Positions 34,055 to 39,864 of a stretch of 39,864 nucleotides of DNA are shown in pieces. The notes under the pieces are model-generated. The model did no database searches. It was not told the DNA's origin and was given only the letters and a program-made list of their open reading frames with translations. Numbering within the stretch: position 1 is the first letter of the stretch; each line of letters opens with the position of its first letter. The translations under genes and the position numbers were made by a program. Source of the stretch: Robertmurraya massiliosenegalensis JC6 (GTDB lineage Bacteria; Bacillota; Bacilli; Bacillales; Cytobacillaceae); assembly GCF_000311725.1 (NCBI RefSeq), contig NZ_HE978511.1, forward strand, positions 756,121 through 795,984, written 5' to 3'.

Positions 34055-34085
34055 GGAAAAGGAGTTACCCTTGAGCCCCTTTTCC
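34055..34085 (+). terminator. possible terminator/stem-loop after the monooxygenase gene
   Basis: A perfect 8-bp stem GGAAAAGG/CCTTTTCC with a 15-base loop lies 11 bases after the stop. No U-tract follows, so termination is doubtful; it may stabilise the 3' end. Confidence 0.35.
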
Positions 34086-34213
34086 AGCCTGCTTTAAAAT
34101 TGCTCATTAGATGATTAAGCTCTACATAGTTGTTATCATTTTGCATGATGTGGTGGGATAACTGAATTAATTTGGGGAAATATAAGACCACTTGATGTAA
34201 TATTCTTGTGAAC

Positions 34214-34242
34214 ACTTATACTGTCATTACAGTAAGTGCTGA
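34214..34242 (-). terminator. stem-loop after the AraC-type gene
   Basis: On the minus strand CACTTA-CTGT ... ACAG-TA-TAAGTG forms a bulged 10-bp stem starting 12 bases after the regulator stop. There is no U-tract, so a terminator role is uncertain. Confidence 0.4.
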
Positions 34243-34253
34243 TACCTTCAATG

Positions 34254-35324
34254 TTATTGTATTCCCTCTATACTTGATAGCTTTTCTAATAGCATCTCCA
34301 GTTCATTCCGAATTTCTTTAATAGTTTGAAAGTCTTCTGTCTTAATTATCTCTTTTTCTTTATGATTTATTTGAAGTTGGTCTACAAATTCAGGTGGTGC
34401 ATTCACTTCTTTCTTTACTTTGATCATTTTCCGATATTCCTCCACACCCAAATATCTCTTTTCAGTTATTAGCTCTTGGGAATTCTTAATTTGCAGTTGT
34501 TTTCTGTATTCTGAAGGCGTTTTACCAAAACTTCCTCTAAATGCTGTATTAAACGATTTCACATCTGAAAACCCATATGATAATGCGATATCAGCAATTT
34601 TTTCGTCCAAGTTAACTAGAGCATAAGTAGCCTCTCTTAATCTTATCCTAGTCAAATACTCATAATAATTAATTCCGAGATTAAGTTTTACTATGTGTGA
34701 GACATAACTTTTATTATATCCTGATACATTCGATAACTCCTCAAGACTAATCTTATTCCTGTAATTTTTATTTATATATTTGATTATTTTATTTACAGCA
34801 TTATTTTTCTTCATATTACTTGCCATTTCTGTTGAAGTAATCTCTTTTGGCGGAAAATAATTAACTAAATTTGATGTAAGCTGGTGAAGAAGACTTTCAA
34901 AGTGTAATGTTTCTGCTGGTGTATTACCTCCGATAAACTCGATCATCTCTGCCACTATTTTTCTTATTTGGATAAATGGTATTTCACTTCTAGTTTGAGT
35001 ACTAGACATACAATCAAATTCAAGCAAATGGTAATCACTATAATAAAAACTGAAGTAAATAGGATGGAGATGAATGACCATGGCGACAGAATTTGATTTT
35101 CTCGCTAGTGTTGCATGCCCTACATTAGAATTGATAACGATTATATCATCTTCTTCTAGTATATAATTCCTACCATTTATACTAACTTCAATTTCTCCCT
35201 TTAACACAATTAACAATTCCATAGCTTCATGCCAATTGTAATGATACGCTCCAATATAGTATACGTACTGCTTGACATCAATGTCTCTCTTGTTATTTTT
35301 CCAGGTATAGTACATTTGCCCCAT
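34254..35324 (-). CDS. AraC-family transcriptional regulator with cupin sensor domain
   Basis: 356 residues. Residues about 15-95 form a cupin sensor (YNWHEAMELLIVLKGEIEVSINGR, then DDIIVINSNVGHAT). Residues about 185-285 are the double helix-turn-helix DNA-binding domain, with ISLEELSNVSGYNKSYVSHIVKLN-like first and IADIALSYGFSDVKSFNTAF second helix, and the family end GKTPSEYRKQ. Unusually, about 75 charged residues follow, ending in a probable coiled coil (IRNELEMLLEKLSSI). The gene is downstream of the dicarboxylate operon but separated by 524 bases with a terminator and repeats, so it has its own promoter. Regulation of that operon is plausible but unproven. Confidence 0.88.
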   Translation of the reverse strand: MGQMYYTWKNNKRDIDVKQYVYYIGAYHYNWHEAMELLIVLKGEIEVSINGRNYILEEDDIIVINSNVGHATLARKSNSVAMVIHLHPIYFSFYYSDYHLLEFDCMSSTQTRSEIPFIQIRKIVAEMIEFIGGNTPAETLHFESLLHQLTSNLVNYFPPKEITSTEMASNMKKNNAVNKIIKYINKNYRNKISLEELSNVSGYNKSYVSHIVKLNLGINYYEYLTRIRLREATYALVNLDEKIADIALSYGFSDVKSFNTAFRGSFGKTPSEYRKQLQIKNSQELITEKRYLGVEEYRKMIKVKKEVNAPPEFVDQLQINHKEKEIIKTEDFQTIKEIRNELEMLLEKLSSIEGIQ

Positions 35325-35363
35325 TCTTAGACCATCTCACTTATGATTAGTTTTATAAATAGA

Positions 35364-35369
35364 ATTATA
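35364..35369 (-). promoter_or_regulatory. extended -10 promoter element of the AraC-type gene
   Basis: TGATATAAT on the minus strand gives a perfect TATAAT with an extended TGN. It lies about 40 bases upstream of the ATG at 35324. No clear -35 element, which an extended -10 does not require. Confidence 0.5.
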
Positions 35370-35522
35370 TCAAACATACATTCAATTCAGAAAAAATCCC
35401 AAGGTGATTAATTGCATTGAAACACAATATATTATAGATATTCCTAAATCAAACAAACAAGGCCCCTACAAAAAATAGGAAGCTTCCGGTTTGTCTAACT
35501 CGATCCAACCAGCTCTCACCCA

Positions 35523-35710
35523 TAAGCGAAATTTTTCCTGTTATATCTGCAACGGCGTCCCTTTAAGGAGAAATAACGGAAGATTTTCCGCTTACGGAGG
35601 GCAAAATCGTTTATTTTGGTATTTTTTGAGGGAATAGCAGGAATTTTTCCTGTTATTTTGGCTCTTTTTCATGATGCTTGCTCATTAAGCGGAATTTTTC
35701 CTGTTAATTT
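35523..35710. repeat. cluster of four short palindromic repeats (TAAGCGGAA...TTCCTGTTA type)
   Basis: Units at about 35523-35544, 35633-35657 and 35685-35706 share the sequence GAATTTTTCCTGTTA (GAAATTTTTCCTGTTA in the first). A fourth unit at 35574-35594, TAACGGAAGATTTTCCGCTTA, is the same motif inverted. Each unit is itself an imperfect palindrome. A weaker partial match is near 35748. They occupy the gap between the AraC-type gene and the FAH-gene terminator. This resembles REP-type intergenic repeats; function unknown. Confidence 0.65.
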
Positions 35711-35770
35711 TTCATACCGATACCCCAACTGTTAATACCACAAGGCGAGGGAATTTTTTAGTTCATGGAC

Positions 35771-35807
35771 AAAAAAAGACGTAATATACAATAATGTATA
35801 CAACGTC
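35771..35807 (-). terminator. intrinsic terminator of the dicarboxylate operon
   Basis: A 30-base hairpin (35778-35807) with 12 pairs, one mismatch and a 4-base loop is followed on the minus strand by seven U residues. It lies 42 bases after the stop of the FAH-family gene. Confidence 0.8.
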
Positions 35808-35848
35808 AATAAAAGAATTCCATAGAAAAAATACCCATTTTACTAAAT

Positions 35849-36643
35849 CTATATGACATCATTACTTAACTTTCCTATTTTCTCCACTTCAACTACTACC
35901 CTATCTCCTGATTGCATAGGGCAACTTCCTGAAGGTGAACCAGTAGCAAGAATGTCACCTGGTTCTAGTGTCATGACCTGAGAAATCCAACTAATTAGGA
36001 AAGGGATTGAAAGGGACATTTCACTTGTACTCCCCTTTTGAACTACTTCTCCATTTAAAGTGGTAACAATTTTTAAGTCGGTTGGATCTAATCCAGTCAC
36101 AATATACGGGCCTAATGGACCAAATGTATCAAAACCTTTACCTCTAGTAAACTGGGGGTCTGATCTAGTAAGGTCTCTTGCTGTTACATCATTAAAAACA
36201 GTACATCCAAAAACATAATCCATCGCTTCTTCAACATTTATATTTTTGCCTTGTTTCCCAATTATAAGGGCTACTTCTCCCTCCATTTCAACCTGTTGAG
36301 TTAGTTCAGAGGATGGAAGAATGATTTCCGCCTGATCGGGAATAATAGAAGAGACAGGTTTTAAAAAGAGAAATGGTTCATTTAAGTTTGCTGTTCCTCC
36401 AGTCTCTTTGGCGTGTTCTGCATATGTCCAACCGAAATTAATTAGCTTTGAAAGAACCACTGGCTCCAAAATTTTAACATCTCTATAATTAATCGTTACA
36501 TCATCATATTTAATTTCATCATTTACAATCTCAGTAAAACTACTGGTCAATTGATGTATTACATCGTTTTCAACAATACCATAATAGATTTTATTATTAT
36601 TTTGATAACGAACAATAATTTGTGTTTTTTGTAATGTCTTCAT
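35849..36643 (-). CDS. fumarylacetoacetate hydrolase (FAH) family protein
   Basis: 264 residues. A short N-terminal domain precedes the FAH barrel. Features are KLINFGWTYAEHAKE, PFLFLKPVSSI, the metal-binding Glu pair in EMEGEVALIIGK, the Asp in GCTVFNDVTARD, RGKGFDTFGPLGP, and the C-terminal ILATGSPSG and GDRVVVEVEKIG. The family acts on oxo-acids: hydrolases, isomerases, decarboxylases and oxaloacetate tautomerases (FAHD group). Since it is last in an operon with a fumarase/tartrate-dehydratase-type enzyme, oxaloacetate tautomerase or decarboxylase activity is my favoured guess. A role in aromatic meta-cleavage is the alternative. GGAGGAG lies 10 bases upstream of ATG. Confidence 0.85.
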   Translation of the reverse strand: MKTLQKTQIIVRYQNNNKIYYGIVENDVIHQLTSSFTEIVNDEIKYDDVTINYRDVKILEPVVLSKLINFGWTYAEHAKETGGTANLNEPFLFLKPVSSIIPDQAEIILPSSELTQQVEMEGEVALIIGKQGKNINVEEAMDYVFGCTVFNDVTARDLTRSDPQFTRGKGFDTFGPLGPYIVTGLDPTDLKIVTTLNGEVVQKGSTSEMSLSIPFLISWISQVMTLEPGDILATGSPSGSCPMQSGDRVVVEVEKIGKLSNDVI

Positions 36644-36662
36644 TTTTCACGAACTCCTCCAC

Positions 36663-37274
36663 TCACTTAATGAATCTTACCTGCTCGCTGATTAGTTCGT
36701 ATTGTTCTTCTTTCTTTCTATTAAAATCAACTTTATTTTCTTCAAAAATATTATTTCCTTCTGCATCAATGGATACAATAAGAGGTCCGAATTCTTTCAC
36801 TTCACAAACCCAGAGAGACTCAGGCATCCCTAAATCTTTCCAATGTACTTCTTTGATTTGTTCTACCTTCTTAACCCCATAAACCGCATTTCCAGCTGGA
36901 AACACAACATGCAAAGCTTTATGAGTCTTACATCCTTCTTCGGTATTTTTCCCCATTCCGCCTTTTCCTACAATTACTTTAACCCCCGTTTCTTGAATAA
37001 ATTCCTTCTCGAACTTTTCCATTCTCATACTCGTTGTAGGTCCAATTGAGACTATTTCATATTCTTCGTTTCCAAGGCTTCTCACGATGGGACCAGCATG
37101 AAAAATTGCATTTCCCTTTAAATCAACAGGTAATGGAATTTTTTCTTCAATTAGCCTTCTGTGTGCTACATCCCTGCAAGTGACTAAAGTTCCTGTTAGG
37201 TATATAATATCCCCAGTATGAATATCTTTTAAATCTTCATCTTTTATCGGTGTGGTTAAGACCTTTTTGTTCAT
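36663..37274 (-). CDS. class I fumarase / L(+)-tartrate dehydratase-type beta subunit
   Basis: C-terminal-domain subunit of an Fe-S hydro-lyase, 203 residues, close to TtdB length. Motifs are [21 protein letters not shown]-type N-terminus, [30 protein letters not shown] and IVGKGGMG, all conserved in fumarase beta domains. The ATG at 37274 overlaps the stop of the alpha-subunit gene (ATGA). Fumarate, tartrate, mesaconate and related acids are handled by homologues, so the substrate is not settled by sequence. Confidence 0.9.
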   Translation of the reverse strand: MNKKVLTTPIKDEDLKDIHTGDIIYLTGTLVTCRDVAHRRLIEEKIPLPVDLKGNAIFHAGPIVRSLGNEEYEIVSIGPTTSMRMEKFEKEFIQETGVKVIVGKGGMGKNTEEGCKTHKALHVVFPAGNAVYGVKKVEQIKEVHWKDLGMPESLWVCEVKEFGPLIVSIDAEGNNIFEENKVDFNRKKEEQYELISEQVRFIK

Positions 37275-38170
37275 AGTTTTACCCCCTCATGTGTATCAAT
37301 TTCATAATTTAAATTACTGTCGAATGTTATTTTTCCTCTTCTATGAGACCAGCATCCAGTATTAATTGCTACTCCAATTGTAGAAGGGTGTCTTGCTGTA
37401 TTAACTACATTTACACCCATAAGTGATTTTGAACCTTTAAGTCCCTGAGGTCCTAAACCAATAGCATTTATTCCGTCCTCAAGGAGTTGTTCCATCTTAG
37501 CGGCATTTTCATTTGGATTTTTGCTACCCACAGGTCTCATCAAAGCCATTTTTGAATTCATCGCAGCAGTTTCAACGGATGTTCCGATTCCAACTCCGAC
37601 TAAAAGTGGGGGACATGCATTAAGACCATAACTTGTCATTCGATCAAGAACAAACTTTACTACACCTTCATACCCTTCACCAGGCATCAGAACTGTTGCC
37701 ATTCCAGGGAGCGTGCATCCTCCACCTGCCATATAAGTATAGATTTCCACCTTATCACTGTCTTCTTCGATTTCCCAAAAGATACTTGGAGTACCTTTTC
37801 CTATGTTTTCTCCGGTGTTGTATTCGTCAAATGTTTCCACTGAATTGTGCCTTAATGGTGTTTCTTGTGTTGATTTATAAACACTATTTCTTAAAACACT
37901 TTCTAGCTGCCCGATCAGCGGAAAATTCTCACCACACTTAACAAAAAATTGAAGAACTCCAGTATCCTGACATGATGGCCTCTTTAACTCGTAAGCTAAC
38001 TTCTGGTTTTCTTCCATAGTTTCATAGATTATTTTAGCAAGCGGATTTGTTTCTTCTTCTTTTAATTCTTTCAATTTATTTTCAACATCTTTAGGAAGCT
38101 TATAGCTAACAAGAGATATAAACTTCGACATGATATCTGTCAATTTTTCTTTTTCCTGTACTTTAGTCAT
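37271..38170 (-). CDS. class I fumarase / L(+)-tartrate dehydratase-type alpha subunit
   Basis: Catalytic subunit carrying the oxygen-sensitive [4Fe-4S] cluster, 299 residues, close to TtdA length. The three cluster Cys are in [11 protein letters not shown] (about residue 73), [11 protein letters not shown] (about 150) and [11 protein letters not shown] (about 275). Other conserved blocks are TPLRHNSVE and [10 protein letters not shown] start at ATG 38170, with GAGGAGA upstream; the GTG at 38185 lies before that site. It is 29 bases after the transporter gene stop. A split two-gene form is as in TtdAB and archaeal/anaerobe fumarases. Confidence 0.92.
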   Translation of the reverse strand: MTKVQEKEKLTDIMSKFISLVSYKLPKDVENKLKELKEEETNPLAKIIYETMEENQKLAYELKRPSCQDTGVLQFFVKCGENFPLIGQLESVLRNSVYKSTQETPLRHNSVETFDEYNTGENIGKGTPSIFWEIEEDSDKVEIYTYMAGGGCTLPGMATVLMPGEGYEGVVKFVLDRMTSYGLNACPPLLVGVGIGTSVETAAMNSKMALMRPVGSKNPNENAAKMEQLLEDGINAIGLGPQGLKGSKSLMGVNVVNTARHPSTIGVAINTGCWSHRRGKITFDSNLNYEIDTHEGVKL

Positions 38171-38199
38171 CTTATTTCTCCTCACTCATATTATTTTTA

Positions 38200-39477
38200 T
38201 CAAGGATAGAAAGGGAAGAAAATAGGTAATAAAATCATCCCTACTATTGTTGATATTACAATTAATGGGGCGCCTACTTTTACATAATCTATAAATCTAT
38301 ACCCTCCTATACTGTAAACCATTGTATTTGCTGGCATCCCTATAGGAGTAGCATAAGCGCAAGATCCTCCGATCACCGTTGCCATTAATACTGCTCTTGG
38401 GTCAGCACCCATAACACTTGCAATAGAAAGACTAATGGGTACTAACAAAGCGGTAGTTGCAGTATTGGACATAAAGTTTGTCATTATTGCAGAAAGCATG
38501 AAAATGACAAAAAGTAAAATATATGGTGAGGGATTCTCACCTAAAGCCCCCACTATTGAATTTGCTAATAAGTCTCCTGCACCAGATTTCACCATTGATT
38601 GAGCCAACGCAAGTGAACCTACAAATAGTAAAATTGTGTTCATATCAATTGACTTCATCGCATTCTTTTCAGATATTACTTTTGTTGCTACTAGAACCAT
38701 CGCTCCAATCCAAGCGGATACATATAGTTTAATTCCAATTTGCTTCTCAAATACCATTGCGACAATAGTCAAAATTAATACAATTAATGCAACATATTGT
38801 TTCCACTTTGGCACACTTGAGTAATCCACCTTTTTACTATAAATTGAATCATCGTTAAGAGGATCCTCTTTTCTATCAGGGAGAAGCTTATAACCAATCA
38901 ATCCAAAATATATAATTCCAATAATAAGCATAGGTAAACCAACTTTTGCATATTCGAAAAAACCAAATTCCATCCCTATTTCCTGAAGTGCAGACTGCGC
39001 TATCAAGTTACCTGGGGCACCAATTAAACTTAAGTTTCCACCCATTGCTGATGCTAAAACTAGTGGTAAAAGCAGTCTTGACTTAGAAAAGCCAGATTTT
39101 GCAGCTAATCCAATAACTACTGGTATAAGAACTGCCGCTGTTCCAGTGTTTGAAAGAAAACCGGACATTAAACCAGTAATTATCATCACTGCAATAATTA
39201 ACTTTCTTTCAGTTTTAGCAAATTTAGTAATAGCCCCCCCTACTTTCTGTGCCATTCCAGTATCAAAAAATGCAGCACCTACTATAAACATCGCCATAAA
39301 GAGTAAAACATTACCATCTACAAAACCAGCAAATGCTTCTGTAGGATCAAGAACTCCAGTAACAGTTAAACCTATAGCAACAATCATGGCTGTAATAGAA
39401 AGAGGAATTTTTTCCCATGCAAACATAATAACAGCAAAGACCATGAAGATTAGAGTAATAATTGAAGGACTTATCAC
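38200..39477 (-). CDS. DASS/SLC13-type anion (dicarboxylate) transporter
   Basis: Membrane carrier of 425 residues with about 11-12 hydrophobic segments, of the ArsB/NhaD-DASS superfamily. The two repeated hairpin motifs that bind Na+ and substrate are visible as FLSNTGTAAVLIPVVIGLA (about residue 107) and NFMSNTATTALLVPISLSIA (about 330), each with an SNT core. GGNLSLIGAPGNLIAQ and SCAYATPIGMPANTMVYS follow them. The gene is first in an operon with the hydro-lyase, as TtdT is with TtdAB in E. coli, so a di- or hydroxy-dicarboxylate is the likely cargo. It starts at GTG 39477 after AGGTGGGG. Confidence 0.88.
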   Translation of the reverse strand: MISPSIITLIFMVFAVIMFAWEKIPLSITAMIVAIGLTVTGVLDPTEAFAGFVDGNVLLFMAMFIVGAAFFDTGMAQKVGGAITKFAKTERKLIIAVMIITGLMSGFLSNTGTAAVLIPVVIGLAAKSGFSKSRLLLPLVLASAMGGNLSLIGAPGNLIAQSALQEIGMEFGFFEYAKVGLPMLIIGIIYFGLIGYKLLPDRKEDPLNDDSIYSKKVDYSSVPKWKQYVALIVLILTIVAMVFEKQIGIKLYVSAWIGAMVLVATKVISEKNAMKSIDMNTILLFVGSLALAQSMVKSGAGDLLANSIVGALGENPSPYILLFVIFMLSAIMTNFMSNTATTALLVPISLSIASVMGADPRAVLMATVIGGSCAYATPIGMPANTMVYSIGGYRFIDYVKVGAPLIVISTIVGMILLPIFFPFYP

Positions 39478-39519
39478 ACAACCCCACCTTTCATAATTTT
39501 CTAGAAACCCACCTTATTA

Positions 39520-39533
39520 AGAAAACGCTTTCT
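39520..39533. promoter_or_regulatory. cre-like site 1 upstream of the dicarboxylate operon
   Basis: AGAAAACGCTTTCT is a near-perfect palindrome with the central AACGCTTT typical of CcpA boxes; it departs from TGWNANCGNTNWCA only at the first and last positions. It lies 43 bases upstream of the transporter start. Confidence 0.6.
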
Positions 39534-39552
39534 TTTTAACATACTAATACAT

Positions 39553-39566
39553 TGTAAACGTTTTCT
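39553..39566. promoter_or_regulatory. cre-like site 2 upstream of the dicarboxylate operon
   Basis: TGTAAACGTTTTCT fits the CcpA consensus except for the last base. It is 33 bases (about three helical turns) from site 1, so both sites face the same side of the DNA. Together they imply carbon catabolite control of the operon. Confidence 0.6.
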
Positions 39567-39864
39567 CTATTCGTTTTTTTACTTCTATTTTCGTATTCAT
39601 CACTATTTTCTTCAAATTTTTCTATAGACGTTTGTCAAAAAACTAAATAAAAACCCCATTCTTTAAACCTAAATATATCTTGTGAGCTTAGGTAACTGGG
39701 TTATTCGTTCGTTATTTTGATCCTGATTATTAAGTTTGATAGATAATCATTCTAAAAAAACACCTTAGGAATAATTTTAGAAAAAATATTTTTTCTTTTT
39801 TGATTTTTCTAATATCTAATCTTTTGTTTCTATTTACTCAACTTTCGCACCTTGAAAATCGCCC
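39567..39864. other. AT-rich intergenic stretch with a possible terminator from the right
   Basis: No credible gene. On the minus strand AACCC...ACCTAA pairs with TTAGGT...GGGTT over about 39651-39703 and is followed by TTTATTT. This looks like the intrinsic terminator of a minus-strand gene that lies beyond the right edge. The remaining bases are very AT-rich with no clear feature. Confidence 0.35.

Noticed and set aside
34000-34215. 71-codon minus frame after the AraC-type gene
   Set aside because: It overlaps the 3' end of the plus-strand monooxygenase gene, has no ribosome binding site, and matches no family I know.
35523-35710. CRISPR array
   Set aside because: Units are irregularly spaced, one is inverted, spacers differ in length, and no cas genes are nearby.

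Overview
The window is low-GC, Shine-Dalgarno-rich chromosomal DNA of a Bacillus-like Firmicute (Bacillaceae). The evidence is the AGGAGG-type ribosome binding sites, ATGA-type coupled genes, CcpA cre-like boxes, a YxjI-type protein, and a cobalamin cluster whose order closely follows the anaerobic cob operon of Priestia (Bacillus) megaterium. Almost every gene is on the minus strand; only a nitronate monooxygenase-like gene is on plus. I saw no tRNA, rRNA, CRISPR or intact insertion sequence. Functions are inferred from translated sequence and family knowledge; no database search was run.

Region 1 (about 1-6950) is a peptide-uptake operon read right to left: an IclR-type regulator, OppD-like and OppF-like ATPases, an M19 dipeptidase-like enzyme, a lipoprotein peptide-binding protein and a DppB-like permease. 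A partner permease probably begins at the left edge. A TGGTTC-N7-GAACCA palindrome between promoter and regulator start is a candidate IclR operator.

Region 2 (about 7040-10870) holds a small membrane protein, a MocR-type regulator, an unknown 196-aa protein, a 63-aa membrane protein and a BenE-like transporter. The BenE terminator hairpin is built partly from its own last codons.

Region 3 (about 11040-27520) is a 16-kb cobalamin operon under one B12 riboswitch: cbiH, a nitrite/sulfite-reductase-like ORF, cbiJ, cbiC, cbiD, cbiET, cbiL, cbiF, cbiG, cbiA, a precorrin-2 dehydrogenase, cobA, cbiY, btuR, btuC, btuD, btuF and a ferredoxin-cbiX fusion. It covers the route from uroporphyrinogen III to cobyrinate a,c-diamide, adenosylation and corrinoid uptake. 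The late genes cbiB, cbiP, cobU and cobS are not in the window. The most striking point is the cbiH junction. A run of nine A residues sits four codons before the cbiH stop, the next ORF has no ribosome binding site, and adding one A joins both into a single reading frame of about 537 codons. That is the size and domain order of the B. megaterium CbiH60 enzyme, so the site is either a slippage/frameshift site or an indel.

Region 4 (27653-31470) contains a YxjI/LURP-one-like gene and the cobalt transporter cbiM-cbiN-cbiQ-cbiO under a second B12 riboswitch, with a good promoter and a terminator at each end.

Region 5 (31570-35460) has a cell-wall amidase, the nitronate monooxygenase-like gene and an AraC-type regulator. 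Region 6 (35500-39570) has a cluster of short palindromic repeats, then a catabolic operon with two cre-like sites: a DASS/SLC13-type transporter, both subunits of a class I fumarase/tartrate-dehydratase-type enzyme, and a FAH-family protein. A testable reading is uptake of a hydroxy-dicarboxylate such as tartrate, dehydration to oxaloacetate, and handling of oxaloacetate by the FAH protein. A roughly 170-190 bp repeat occurs twice, between btuR and btuC and upstream of the nitronate monooxygenase gene.
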